A stretch of 64,000 nt of DNA from Rhynchopus sp. YZ270_cl-10 (Eukaryota > Euglenozoa > Diplonemea > Diplonemida > Diplonemidae): positions 930,001-994,000 of the forward strand of contig OZ037844.1 of the NCBI GenBank assembly GCA_964035575.1, given 5' to 3'. A model generated the notes under the pieces. It had not been told where the DNA came from. It did no database searches and saw only the letters and a list, made by a program, of their open reading frames with translations. A program made the position numbers and the translations under genes. Below, in pieces: positions 11,160 to 21,469 of the stretch. Numbering within the stretch: position 1 is the stretch's first letter; each line of letters starts with the position of its first letter.

Positions 11160-11345
11160 ACACTGCACCAAACAACCGCACAGTGACAAAGCACTGCACG
11201 GTTGCTGGCCGGATCTGTTAGTAAGAATAAGTAGAGTGGAAGCAGAACGAACCTAAACTGTGGTGTGGGTGTGAGGGGTACGGGGCGAGGGGTAACGGTG
11301 CTGGGGGAGGGGGAGGGGTGGTTTGTATGGCCCCAGAAGGGCGAA
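11160..11345. repeat. dispersed repeat H, uninterrupted copy
   Basis: Near-identical to 60345-60400 plus 60793-60920, where a Tc1-like MITE splits it. It includes the empty TA target (11219-11220). Confidence 0.8.
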
Positions 11346-12189
11346 GATGATATCCTCTGGGACGCAAGCACTGCCGTATGTACAAATTGAGATACTGGCA
11401 ACGAGTGGCTCTTGACAAGAAAACTTGAACAAGACCTGGGTCCACGTTGGGCCAAGGGGCGTGACTCTTGACACTGTACAACAATTTTTTTTCGCCTGCG
11501 GCGCCATAAGTTCCTGAGGCAGAGTGTGACGCACCCTCTCCTCTGCGGGTGCCGAGCTGTTGAGGAATGCATTCTCGCTGCACAAAGAGGAAAGCGCTGT
11601 CGTCCTGGATGAATCGCAATTAGATTCCCTTAGTGAGCAGCAACGTGCGAAGAGCAACGTGGAAACAGCCAGGGCTTGACTGTGAAGCCCTAGGTTCGTT
11701 TCGCTTTCACGCGCGCGGCATGTTTGTTTCGTCTTTTTTAGGTGTTTTTTTGACGGGGTGGGGAGATAAGGATAGAGGGAGGTAGGGTTGGTTGAGGGGG
11801 GATATCGCGTATTGAACCCCTAGGGCTCCGTTTTCCCAGACCGTGAGACCGCGAAAAAAGCAAAAATAAAAACTGATGTCTGAGTTTTAGCGAGTCTGAT
11901 AAAAAAAGAAACGCAATCAGAAAATAAAAACTGTTATCTGAGTTTGAGCTAGTCTGATAAAGAAAGAAACGAAATCAGAAAAAGAATTTTTCGTTGATCG
12001 CACCGGATTTTTGTGGAGTGTGTAGGGACAAAATCAAAAACTTTTCTGTGGATAAGTTGTGTCGTGTAGACATCGCTCACTCCAAAAATTCGGGCACAAC
12101 TCAGATATGTTTTCATTTCCTCCCCTTGCAAGGCAGTTGTTACAAAAACAAAATACACACGAGGGTTCTGCTCACAACGATGGAAAACA
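11346..12189. other. intergenic with a short tandem duplication
   Basis: A duplicated unit of about 60 bases (CTGAGTTTTAGCGAGTCTGAT and variants) occupies 11863-11990. A minus-strand frame at 11253-11657 looks partly coding (ending near GCGCCGCAGGCG) but starts without ATG and joins low-complexity sequence, so I do not call it. Confidence 0.35.
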
Positions 12190-13297
12190 AAGAAAAGTTT
12201 ATAAGATGATCCTAAGCCTCTCGTGCTTAGTCACCTTATCATATTCGTTATCGCACAGCTTCAGCTGCGCTGGCTTCTACAAGTTTGTTGTCAGGGATGA
12301 TGTCATTTCCCCAGCCGGAGTTCGTAATTTTGGCACGTACGATGACGTGTTCGAGCATGTGCATAGTGTAGCGCGGGTACGTAAAAACTGGGCGACGGTC
12401 GTAGCCTATAAGTCCGGGTGCGCCAATGGACCGGAGGCCCCGTGAGGAGGAGATGGCAGATGCGGGAAATGGGTTTTGGATCCCAAGAGCTTTGCACAGG
12501 CGGTGAAGCTTGTTGAGCAATGTGCGCAAGGCAGAGGCCCGTTCTCTAATGTTAGAGGTTGGCCGGAGAACGTAGATCCTGTGGAAAATTTCCAAGTCAA
12601 TGGCAAGTTCCACGCATGTCACAGGCAGGTTGGCGGTGCTCCATTTCAGGGAGGAGGCCCATTGGAGCATTCGCTTCAGTTCGTGGCGCTTCTGCTTGCA
12701 TCTCGGATCATCGTCCTTCCCAAAGAAAGGGGCGAGCTGCCGGTAGATGGCCTCCTGGTATGGGGGCGCATCGAACACTTCAAAGTCCATACGCCATGGG
12801 TGGCGTGCAGGCGCTGTGGTCGTCCGCGAGGACAGGTGATCATCTACTGCGGTGGTGACGTCCAGCAGGTATCTCTGCGTGTCGACGACGACTTGCTTGG
12901 GCGTGTTCGTGGGAGCTATGCCATGCATAGCCAGGCAACTCGGGGTGTTCGGGCCGATCCTGTCGAGGAGAGGGCGGTGCGCTTCCTTCACGTTAGCAGA
13001 CACAGTGTGCGGGCAAGTCCACAGCAGGTGCTTCGCCAGCCCGGAGGTTGGTGTGAGGCATAAGGGGCACTGATTCACTTCGAGGTGTATGCCACCTCTC
13101 TTTGTTGACTCGTAGAGGCACAGCACCGTAGGGTGCGCGTAGAGTATCCCATCGCAGATGATACGGCGGAGGCGGTAAGCTAGCAGGGGGTGGGACCACT
13201 GCAATTGGTCGTGCAGGTACGTGGTGTCGGCGAGGTTGACGCCGTGTTGAGCGCCGTCGTAAGTCGGTCTGTCCAAAACAAAATATAACTTTTATCA
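12190..13297 (-). mobile_element. 5'-truncated LINE (non-LTR retrotransposon)
   Basis: It holds the 3' end of the LINE ORF and its 3' UTR on the minus strand. The 5' end stops abruptly at 13297, where the repeat shared by cyclase flanks 1 and 2 begins, the usual result of incomplete reverse transcription. The 3' UTR has a small hairpin, CTAAG-(9)-CTTAG (12230-12212), and ends in a T-rich AACTTTTCTTTGTTTT tail rather than poly-A. A second, shorter copy of the same tail at 52467-52608 differs at only about two positions, so the family was recently active. Confidence 0.8.
12248..13276 (-). CDS. C-terminal part of a LINE ORF2-type protein
   Basis: About 342 codons, ending in TAA at 12250-12248. 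The true start is missing: the frame opens with no ATG and meets a stop a few codons upstream of 13276. The diagnostic part is a C-x2-C-x8-H-x4-C finger (CPLC, then KHLLWTC), which follows the RT domain in many LINEs and helps bind RNA or target DNA. The rest is helical and basic. The reverse transcriptase and endonuclease domains are absent, so this copy cannot move itself. Resemblance to a specific clade was not established. Confidence 0.7.
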   Translation of the reverse strand: MDRPTYDGAQHGVNLADTTYLHDQLQWSHPLLAYRLRRIICDGILYAHPTVLCLYESTKRGGIHLEVNQCPLCLTPTSGLAKHLLWTCPHTVSANVKEAHRPLLDRIGPNTPSCLAMHGIAPTNTPKQVVVDTQRYLLDVTTAVDDHLSSRTTTAPARHPWRMDFEVFDAPPYQEAIYRQLAPFFGKDDDPRCKQKRHELKRMLQWASSLKWSTANLPVTCVELAIDLEIFHRIYVLRPTSNIRERASALRTLLNKLHRLCKALGIQNPFPASAISSSRGLRSIGAPGLIGYDRRPVFTYPRYTMHMLEHVIVRAKITNSGWGNDIIPDNKLVEASAAEAVR

Positions 13298-13439
13298 TAA
13301 AGCGCCTCTCGTGCACTGCCTGCCTGACGGTGAAAGCATCTCAGGACAGTGAAAGAAAGCACGAAAAAGCGGAAAGTTGACGCAATCCCTGCACCAAATA
13401 GAAGCCTGTGGATGGCGACATGTTCTGCCTGTTGCAGTG
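13298..13439 (-). repeat. 3' flank of cyclase copy 1, shared with copy 2
   Basis: Nearly identical to 18640-18774. It begins AGCGCCTCTCGTGCACTGCC and probably contains the 3' UTR. Copies 3 and 5 share only the part nearer the stop codon. Confidence 0.6.
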
Positions 13440-15686
13440 TCAGGAGCATGTTGATTCGGATGCGAAGCAGCGGCGTGGGCGGCTGGGGGTGCTGGTGCGG
13501 GTCACTTCGGGGACGTTGTCGTGTCTGCTGCTGCCGTACTCGTACACACCGACTGTGGTGCTGGGCTTCATGATCTCCGCAAGAGATGCTGGCAGCGACG
13601 TGCCCATCGGCGGTGCGTACAGGAACACCTTTGCCAGGGACACAGCCTCTTCGCACAGCGCCCAGCTGCGCTGCACAGACGGCCCCATCACCGTCAGGAA
13701 GCGCTGTGTGCGTGACCCCACGTCGCCGTGTTCTGTTGGCCCACTCGCAAGACCCGCACCCGCAAGTGCCGTCCCACTGTTCGCACGTTCCATAAAGCGC
13801 ACAGCGTTCTCAGCATGTGCCTGTGTCGCACGAGCAAGGTTCCACCCAACACACACACGGCTCCCCAGCAGTGACACCAGTGTGCCCCCGCTCTGGTCCA
13901 ACGCAGTCATCAGGACCGACATCACATTGCTCATGTCCTGCAACGCTCCCCCACACTCATCCGCACGCACAACCACCTCCACCTCCAACACACCCACAGT
14001 CGCAACAGCAGACACACGTGTTCGTGCAAGTGTCTCACACAAACTGTGCGCCACCTCACCATCAGTCATGTTGCGCATGGTGCTCTTCATAAACGGCAGC
14101 AGTGGCATCGTCTCAGGCTGGAGCGGGTCAAACCTCCTCTCTGCAAGCGAAGGTGGCCACACACAGCACACAAGCACAGGCTCTGCCACACCCTTCAGCT
14201 CAAGTGCCTCTGCCGTGCCTGCCACCCCCACACAGCTGCCACAGTGCTGCTCCCACAGGTCCGCAGGCACAGCAACAGCACCCGGTGTGCACGTGCTCTC
14301 GATGCGTGCTGCCACGTTCACAGTGTGGCCGAAGTAGTCGGTCCGTCCCGTCAGTGCGTTCTGCTCCGCAGCCACAGGGCCGCTGTTCACACCAATGCGC
14401 ACCGTGAGCCCACCCCACAGGTCGCCACGTTCAGCACAGATCGGCACCTCCATCAACGACGCAGGCCAGTCCGCAGCACGGAGCATCTCGTGCACATTCA
14501 GCCCAAAGTCAACACCTTCTTGTGTGGTCTCGAAGGCAACCATGAAGGCGTCACCGATTGTCTTCACCTCGTAGCCACTAAACATCTGCATCACAGTCCG
14601 CATCACCGAGTTGTGGATCCACAGCCCATCCCGCATCCCGTCAGGTGCGCCTTCCCAGATCGATGTGGACGAGCGGATGTCTGTGAACACCACCGTCACT
14701 GCCTCGCTGTGTGCACCAGGTGCCGTCACAATGCTCTGGACAGACATCTGGTCGTCTCTGTCGAACAGTGCAGCAGGGAGGTAGGGGCGGTAACGCCGCA
14801 GGTTCAGCTCCATCTTCTCGAGTGTTGCATGCATCTCAGGGGGCAGCAGCGCCTTGCGTGCATCCAGCATGCGTGCCACACCGTCCACGTCGTACTTCGC
14901 CAGCAGCGCTGTGATCTCCTGCACTGCACTGATGGTGCGCTGCATGGCCGCCTGCTCCTTCATCACTGTCGTTGCAAACCCTCGTGTGATGACAAAGTCC
15001 ATCAAAAACACCATCAAGGTCGCGACTAGATTGGTTGGCGGGAAGGACACAGGGCAGGGCAGAGTGTCGCACGCCAGCATGTCCTCGTAGTACTTACGCC
15101 TCACCTCCTGCGTGCCAAAACCTGGAAGGTCAAGAAGCCCAAAACGGAAGCTCTCCTCGACTGCGACTGTCACGAGGTACACCACTGTGACGGCCACCAA
15201 CCCGAAGGTGTACTTCGTGGGCATCTGCAACACCAGCATGAGGTCTATCGCGATCACGAGCAACGGCCATCCTGGGTTTCCTATGTTCCTCCCACCAAGG
15301 TCGTACACGTACACGCCAAATGACAGTCCATAAATCATGGGCACAACAAGCGGAGCGGACAACTGCTTCTTGAAAAGCACCAAGTATATAAAAACAGAAT
15401 ACAATACCATGAACAACCCACCTGCCACGAAAAAGGACGGCACGTCCTTAGCCGTCTCGTAGATGGAAAACCAAAACCCCGCATTCCCAACTAGCGCAAT
15501 AACCGAAGAAGCAAGAATGATTTTGCGTCCCGACTGTGCTTGTTTCCCCAGCGTCCCGTCCATTGAGATCATGTTCTGAAACCAATCCATGCTCGCCATC
15601 TTCATCTTCGCCATGTGGTTGTGTTCCTCCCTAGTTGGGGTGGGGTGTATCAAAAGGGGTGGGGAAGCGTAGGACTCATCAGACAT
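13440..15686 (-). CDS. membrane adenylate cyclase (class III), copy 1
   Basis: A 748-residue protein that makes cyclic AMP from ATP at a membrane. Six predicted membrane helices lie at about residues 57-77, 84-106, 112-129, 140-156, 158-176 and 215-236, then a helical linker (240-300). A complete class III cyclase domain follows at about 330-515. Metal-binding Asp336 (VFTDIRSS) and Asp379 (KTIGDAF), adenine-selecting Lys375 and Asp450 (GRTDYFG), and transition-state Asn457 and Arg461 (NVAARIES) are all present. A second, degenerate cyclase fold follows at about 560-685. The active-site wording resembles kinetoplastid receptor cyclases, but the long extracellular sensor is absent. I chose the start at MSDESYAS because a 1-base indel just upstream distinguishes copies without changing the protein. 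No introns. Confidence 0.9.
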   Translation of the reverse strand: MSDESYASPPLLIHPTPTREEHNHMAKMKMASMDWFQNMISMDGTLGKQAQSGRKIILASSVIALVGNAGFWFSIYETAKDVPSFFVAGGLFMVLYSVFIYLVLFKKQLSAPLVVPMIYGLSFGVYVYDLGGRNIGNPGWPLLVIAIDLMLVLQMPTKYTFGLVAVTVVYLVTVAVEESFRFGLLDLPGFGTQEVRRKYYEDMLACDTLPCPVSFPPTNLVATLMVFLMDFVITRGFATTVMKEQAAMQRTISAVQEITALLAKYDVDGVARMLDARKALLPPEMHATLEKMELNLRRYRPYLPAALFDRDDQMSVQSIVTAPGAHSEAVTVVFTDIRSSTSIWEGAPDGMRDGLWIHNSVMRTVMQMFSGYEVKTIGDAFMVAFETTQEGVDFGLNVHEMLRAADWPASLMEVPICAERGDLWGGLTVRIGVNSGPVAAEQNALTGRTDYFGHTVNVAARIESTCTPGAVAVPADLWEQHCGSCVGVAGTAEALELKGVAEPVLVCCVWPPSLAERRFDPLQPETMPLLPFMKSTMRNMTDGEVAHSLCETLARTRVSAVATVGVLEVEVVVRADECGGALQDMSNVMSVLMTALDQSGGTLVSLLGSRVCVGWNLARATQAHAENAVRFMERANSGTALAGAGLASGPTEHGDVGSRTQRFLTVMGPSVQRSWALCEEAVSLAKVFLYAPPMGTSLPASLAEIMKPSTTVGVYEYGSSRHDNVPEVTRTSTPSRPRRCFASESTCS

Positions 15687-16125
15687 CTTCTTGCTGTCTG
15701 CGACACGCATGCTCGGACACCTTCGTCGCCACTCATCAGCAACGAAGGCTGAAGGGTGTTGACATAGTATCAGGTGCCCACAGGGAGAGACAGAAACGAC
15801 ACCTTCGTGACTTCATATGAAAAACAGTTTCTTTTTTTTTCTACGTGGATGCGATATGTATTGAAGTGAAGTAAGGGGTACAGAATGAGAGAGAGAGAGG
15901 TACAAGAGAGATCAAGAACGTTGCCTTGAGATACAAAGCCTCTCGTGGCAGGGTATTCCTCAAGACAGCGCGAAGGATGAATGTCCTCACTGACATATTT
16001 TACTAAATCGCTGATGTGACATGAAACATCGGTGTCTAAAAGGGGCGAAAAGAGATTAGTTGAAATGCAAGATGATGACATTATCCACGACACATTCTTT
16101 TTTTTTTTTTTGTCGACCAAAAGAC
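15687..16125 (-). promoter_or_regulatory. conserved upstream region of cyclase copy 1
   Basis: About 430 bases shared with the region upstream of copy 2 (21022-21455), and in shorter form with copies 3 (to 41577) and 4 (to about 49647). On the minus strand it contains a CTCTCTCT tract, then TTTCTGTCTCTCCCTGTGG and CACCCTTCAG before the coding region, plausible as a promoter or trans-splice region. Four upstream ATG triplets precede the chosen start. Confidence 0.5.
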
Positions 16126-16775
16126 GTAGTAGCTTGAAAGGTGCACTTTTCAAATGTAGCTGGTTTGCTAGTTTTGAAAAAAGTTTCCTCGGTTGAAAGC
16201 GGTCGTCGCGCGCTTCGCGCACGCCTCCCTGCCAACCACAGAGTGGAGAGGCAAAGGGTAAATTTTCCGAGACAACAAAGAAAATGCAATATAATCCTGT
16301 GTTAACGGGGCTTGGCCTTGCACCTTACGTTCCACTAACCGTACAAAGTCAACACGTCCTCCAGAAGCAGGGACTGTTGCAACGGTGGGTCATTTTGAAA
16401 AAACGGCCAACTTTTTGCAGCTTTGGTCAAGTTGCATTTGTGGCTGCAAAATGCAAGGGGGTTCCCTAAGACATTGTAAACTCTATTTTTTTTGCGGAGC
16501 AAAAAAAATAATATAAAGTGGCGCCGCAGGCGAAAAAAAATAGGGTATAGTGCAAAACGTGCAGCTTTTTACACCACAGAGTGGCTCAATGAACCCTTTT
16601 TAGGGGTTCGCTTACGTGTGAGGCTTTCTTCTGTGAGTGGGAAAGTGGTGCGGGGCGACGAAAAACTGTATCCTGAATCCCACTTGTTATTTTTCCCCAA
16701 ACCAGTAAACCTGCTAGTTCTGGTTTTAAAATTGGCAAAAGTACCCAAGCTATTTCCCTGGACAATCGCCGAGTA
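16126..16775 (+). repeat. dispersed repeat B, near-complete copy
   Basis: Begins near GTAGCTTGAAAGGTGCAC and includes GCGCGCTTCGCGC, GTTGCAACGGTGGGTC, and TTTTGCGGAGCAAAA next to GGCGCCGCAGGCG. The inverted copy is at 24875-25516, about 8 kb away. Non-coding. Confidence 0.75.
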
Positions 16776-17056
16776 ATCTGGATCTGTCCTCAATGTTGGC
16801 CGAAGCCTTTGTACTACGGAAGGTATAGACGTCGTTCGTCCTGAACCCTTAAGAGCAACTTTTAGGGTGAAAAGAACCTTCAAAGGGGTAGTCCGCATCA
16901 AGGTGTTGTACACCAATGCACGGCTACATGCTAAGAAGGGGTGTTGGAGGTTACAGTTAAGAAACTGCCCTCATTTCAAAAATGGAAAGGTAGAGGAGGG
17001 GAAAAACAGCCCGCACACCTCCCCCCAAGGTGTGGCAGAGGAATTGTGTCTCTGGG

Positions 17057-18438
17057 CTGACGCCAGGGCATATCCTAAATCTGAGGTCTGTGCGGCCAAA
17101 TTTTGAAGAAGTACACAGTACACAGTACACAGTACACAGTACACAGTACACAGTACACAGTACACAGTACACAGTACACAGTACACAGTACACAGTACAC
17201 AGTACACAGTACACAGTACACAGTACACAGTACACAGTACACAGTACACAGTACACAGTACACAGTACACAGTACACAGTACACAGTACACAGTACACAG
17301 TACACAGTACACAGTACACAGTACACAGTACACAGTACACAGTACACAGTACACAGTACACAGTACACAGTACACAGTACACAGTACACAGTACACAGTA
17401 CACAGTACACAGTACACAGTACACAGTACACAGTACACAGTACACAGTACACAGTACACAGTACACAGTACACAGTACACAGTACACAGTACACAGTACA
17501 CAGTACACAGTACACAGTACACAGTACACAGTACACAGTACACAGTACACAGTACACAGTACACAGTACACAGTACACAGTACACAGTACACAGTACACA
17601 GTACACAGTACACAGTACACAGTACACAGTACACAGTACACAGTACACAGTACACAGTACACAGTACACAGTACACAGTACACAGTACACAGTACACAGT
17701 ACACAGTACACAGTACACAGTACACAGTACACAGTACACAGTACACAGTACACAGTACACAGTACACAGTACACAGTACACAGTACACAGTACACAGTAC
17801 ACAGTACACAGTACACAGTACACAGTACACAGTACACAGTACACAGTACACAGTACACAGTACACAGTACACAGTACACAGTACACAGTACACAGTACAC
17901 AGTACACAGTACACAGTACACAGTACACAGTACACAGTACACAGTACACAGTACACAGTACACAGTACACAGTACACAGTACACAGTACACAGTACACAG
18001 TACACAGTACACAGTACACAGTACACAGTACACAGTACACAGTACACAGTACACAGTACACAGTACACAGTACACAGTACACAGTACACAGTACACAGTA
18101 CACAGTACACAGTACACAGTACACAGTACACAGTACACAGTACACAGTACACAGGTACACAAAAAACTAGAAAACAACACTTCGCTGCGACCACGGGCCA
18201 CCCCATAGGGGGTGAATTTTTTCACACCGAAAATGGTGTTTTTGGACTGTTTCGCACCAGATCTTTCCAAATATTTTTTTTACGGGCACTTTTGTCAAGT
18301 AGGTTTCCCCGAGACCCCTCGTGCAAAAAAAAGGGGCAACGTGGAACCTGAAAGCTGTGCAAAAAAAATAAGAGGCGCACTTTTTTGCAAAAACCAACCC
18401 GCGGGTACCGGGGACAGACTTAGGATATACCCTGTCAG
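17057..18438. mobile_element. probable TIR-bounded element containing the 7-bp satellite
   Basis: The left edge CTGACGCCAGGGCATATCCT and the inverted right edge (18438-18411) match over about 25 bases, with a 3-base gap. The satellite fills most of the interior. The match is short, so the boundaries are tentative. Confidence 0.45.
17109..18153. repeat. 7-bp satellite, unit GTACACA, about 149 copies
   Basis: A perfect head-to-tail array for more than 1 kb with no visible variants inside. Because 7 is not divisible by 3, all frames read a 7-residue cycle (HSTQYTV on plus, CVLCTVY on minus) and yield false ORFs of up to 437 codons. Confidence 0.97.
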
Positions 18439-18442
18439 AAAT

Positions 18443-18555
18443 CCCCCCGCCCCCATTGTATTTGTATTCGTTGTTTGTTGTTCGTTGATCGCATCCATCC
18501 TCGTCCGCACTTCAGGTAAAACACACAGCACTTTTGGTGGTATTGAATTGCCCAT
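18443..18555 (-). pseudogene. possible 5' fragment of a small gene (MGNSIPPK...)
   Basis: From ATG at 18555 the frame reads MGNSIPPKVLCVLPEVRTRM and about 18 more protein-like residues before meeting the edge of the satellite element. It has an N-myristoylation-type start. The frame continues to 18295, but that part looks like element sequence. It could be a chance frame. Confidence 0.25.
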
Positions 18556-18639
18556 TGCGAAAGCCGTCCGCACTCCGCAGAGGTCCCTTCTGTATATTTC
18601 TTTTTTTCCCCCCAAACCCCAAAATTCCCGAAAACCCCT

Positions 18640-18774
18640 AAGCGCCTCTCGTGCACTGCCTGACGGTGAAAGCATCTCAGGACGATGAAAGAAAGCACGA
18701 AAAAGCGAAAGTTGACGAAATCCCTGCACCAAATAGCAGCCTGTGGATGGCGACATGTTCTGCCTGTTGCAGTG
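18640..18774 (-). repeat. 3' flank of cyclase copy 2, shared with copy 1
   Basis: Matches 13298-13439 with small indels; starts AGCGCCTCTCGTGCACTGCC. Confidence 0.6.
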
Positions 18775-21021
18775 TCAGGAGCATGTTGATTCGGATGCGA
18801 AGCAGCGGCGTGGGCGGCTGGGGGTGCTGGTGCGGGTCACTTCGAAGACGTTGTCGTGTCTGCTGCTGCCGTACTCGTACACACCGACTGTGGTGCTGGG
18901 CTTCATGATCTCCGCAAGAGATGCTGGCAGCGACGTGCCCATCGGCGGTGCGTACAGGAACACCTTTGCCAGGGACACAGCCTCTTCGCACAGCGCCCAG
19001 CTGCGCTGCACAGACGGCCCCATCACCGTCAGGAAGCGCTGTGTGCGTGACCCCACGTCGCCATGCTCTGTTGGCCCACTCGCAAGACCCGCACCCGCAA
19101 GTGCCGTCCTGCTGTGTACACGTTCCATAAAGTGCACAGCGTTCTCAGCATGTGCCTGTGTCGCACGAACAAGGTTCCACCCAACACACACACGGCTCCC
19201 CAGCAGCGACACCAATGTACCCCCGCTCTGGTCCAACGCAGTCATCAGGACCGACATCACATTGCTCATGTCTTGCAACGCTCCCCCACACTCATCCGCA
19301 CGCACAACCACCTCCACCTCCAACACACCCACAGTCGCAACAGCAGACACACGTGTTCGTGCAAGTGTCTCAGACATACTGTGCGCCACCTCACCGTCAG
19401 TCATGTTGCGCATGGTGCTCTTCATAAACGGCAGCAGTGGCATCGTCTCAGGCTGGAGCGGGTCAAACCTCCTCTCTGCAAGCGAAGGTGGCCACACACA
19501 GCACACAAGCACAGGCTCTGCCACACCCTTCAGCTCAAGTGCCTCTGCCGTGCCTGCCACCCCCACACAGCCGCCACAGTGCTGCTCCCACAGGTCCGCA
19601 GGCACAGCAACAGCACCCGGTGTGCACGTGCTCTCGATGCGTGCTGCCACGTTCACAGTGTGGCCGAAGTAGTCAGTCCGTCCCGTCAGTGCGTTCCGCT
19701 CCGCAGCCACAGGGCCGCTGTTCACACCAATGCGCACCGTGAGCCCACCCCACAGGTCGCCACGTTCAGCACAGATCGGCACCTCCATCAACGACGCAGG
19801 CCAGTCCGCAGCACGGAGCATCTCGTGCACATTCAGCCCAAAGTCAACACCTTCTTGTGTGGTCTCGAAGGCAACCATGAAGGCGTCACCGATTGTCTTC
19901 ACCTCGTAGCCACTAAACGTCTGCATCGCAGTCCGCATCACCGAGTTGTGGATCCACAGCCCATCCCGCATCCCGTCAGGTGCGCCTTCCCAGATCGACG
20001 TGGACGAGCGGATGTCTGTGAACACCACCGTCACTGCCTCGCTGTGTGCACCAGGTGCCGACACAACGCTCTGGACAGACATCTGGTCGTCTCTGTCGAA
20101 CAGTGCAGCAGGGAGGTAGGGGCGGTAACGCCGCAGGTTCAGCTCCATCTTCTCGAGTGTTGCATGCATCTCAGGGGGCAGCAGCGCCTTGCGTGCATCC
20201 AGCATGCGTGCCACACCGTCCACGTCGTACTTCGCCAGCAGCGCTGTGATCTCCTGCACTGCACTGATGGTGCGCTGCATGGCCGCCTGCTCCTTCATCA
20301 CTGTCGTTGCAAACCCTCGTGTGATGACAAAGTCCATCAAAAACACCATCAAGGTCGCGACTAGGTTGTTTGGCGGGAAGGACACAGGGCATGGCAGAGT
20401 GTCGCACGCCAGCATGTCCTCGTAGTACTTACGCCTCACCTCCTGCGTGCCAAAACCTGGAAGGTCGAGGAGCCCAAAACGGAAGCTCTCCTCGACTGCG
20501 ACTATCACGAGGTACACCACTGTGAAGGCCACCAACCCGAAGGTGTACTTCGTGGGCATCTGCAACACCAGCATGAGGTCTATCGCGATCACGAGCAATG
20601 GCCATCCTGGGTTTCCTATGTTCCTCCCACCAAGGTCGTACACGTACGCGCCAAATGACAGTCCATAAATCATGGGCACAACAAGCGGAGCGGACATCTG
20701 CTTCTTGAAAAGCACCAAGTATATAAAAGCAGAATACAATACCGTAAACAAGGCACTCGACACGTGAAAGGACGGCATATCATTCGCCGTCTCGAATATG
20801 GAAAACCAAAACGCCGTATTCCCAACTAGCGCAATAGTCGAAGAAACAAGAATAATTTTGCGCGCCGACTGTGCTTGTTTCCCCAGCGTCCCGTCCACTG
20901 AGATCATGTTCTGAAACCAATCCATGCTCGCCATCTTCATCTTCGCCATGTGGTTGTGTTCCTCCCTAGTTGGGATGGGGTGTATCAAAAGGGGTGGGGA
21001 AGCGTAGGACTCATCAGACAT
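18775..21021 (-). CDS. membrane adenylate cyclase, copy 2
   Basis: 748 residues with all six catalytic residues of the first cyclase domain, as in copy 1, its closest relative. Differences concentrate in membrane helices 1-3 (for example SSTIALVGNTAFWFSIFE and VSSALFTVLYSAFI). It shares VYLVIVAVEESF with copy 5 but HSMSETLA with copy 4, pointing to exchange between copies. An upstream in-frame ATG would add 19 residues, but that extension is frame-shifted in copies 1 and 3, so the start at 21021 is preferred. Confidence 0.9.
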   Translation of the reverse strand: MSDESYASPPLLIHPIPTREEHNHMAKMKMASMDWFQNMISVDGTLGKQAQSARKIILVSSTIALVGNTAFWFSIFETANDMPSFHVSSALFTVLYSAFIYLVLFKKQMSAPLVVPMIYGLSFGAYVYDLGGRNIGNPGWPLLVIAIDLMLVLQMPTKYTFGLVAFTVVYLVIVAVEESFRFGLLDLPGFGTQEVRRKYYEDMLACDTLPCPVSFPPNNLVATLMVFLMDFVITRGFATTVMKEQAAMQRTISAVQEITALLAKYDVDGVARMLDARKALLPPEMHATLEKMELNLRRYRPYLPAALFDRDDQMSVQSVVSAPGAHSEAVTVVFTDIRSSTSIWEGAPDGMRDGLWIHNSVMRTAMQTFSGYEVKTIGDAFMVAFETTQEGVDFGLNVHEMLRAADWPASLMEVPICAERGDLWGGLTVRIGVNSGPVAAERNALTGRTDYFGHTVNVAARIESTCTPGAVAVPADLWEQHCGGCVGVAGTAEALELKGVAEPVLVCCVWPPSLAERRFDPLQPETMPLLPFMKSTMRNMTDGEVAHSMSETLARTRVSAVATVGVLEVEVVVRADECGGALQDMSNVMSVLMTALDQSGGTLVSLLGSRVCVGWNLVRATQAHAENAVHFMERVHSRTALAGAGLASGPTEHGDVGSRTQRFLTVMGPSVQRSWALCEEAVSLAKVFLYAPPMGTSLPASLAEIMKPSTTVGVYEYGSSRHDNVFEVTRTSTPSRPRRCFASESTCS

Positions 21022-21455
21022 CTTCTTTGCTGTCTGCGACACGCATGCTCGGACACCTTCGTCGCCACTCATCAGCAACGAAGGCTGAAGGGTGTTGACA
21101 TAGTATCAGGTGCCCACAGGGAGAGACAGAAACGACACCTTCGTGAGTTCATATGAAAAACAGTTTCTTTTTTTTCTACGTGGATGCGATATGTATTGAA
21201 GTGAAGTAAGGGGTACAGAGAGAGAGAGAGAGGTACAAGAGAGATCAAGAACGTTGACTTGAGATACAAAGCCTCTCGTGGCAGTGTATACCTAAAGACA
21301 GCGCGAAGGATGAATGTCCTCACTGACATATTTTACTGAATTGTTGATGTGACATGAAACATCGGTGTCTAAAAGGGGCGAAAAGAGATTAGTTGAAATG
21401 CAAGATGATGACATTATTCACGATACATTCTTTTATTAAGTCGACCAAAAGACTT
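21022..21455 (-). promoter_or_regulatory. conserved upstream region of cyclase copy 2
   Basis: Homologous to 15687-16125 up to GTCGACCAAAAGAC, then diverges. On the minus strand it carries the same CTCTCTC tract and CACCCTTCAG. Confidence 0.5.
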
Positions 21456-21469
21456 CAATGTTAAACCAG

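Noticed and set aside
14046-15029. A 327-codon plus-strand frame, and similar ones over the other cyclases (up to 562 codons at 39274-40962)
   Set aside because: Antisense shadow of the cyclase genes, His/Arg/Cys-rich, created by their codon bias.
17030-18270. Very long frames of up to 437 codons across the 7-bp satellite
   Set aside because: A perfect short repeat without stops keeps every frame open on both strands; the predicted proteins are only the unit translated. The same applies to 7090-7627, 43591-44504, 44725-45353 and 50949-52260.
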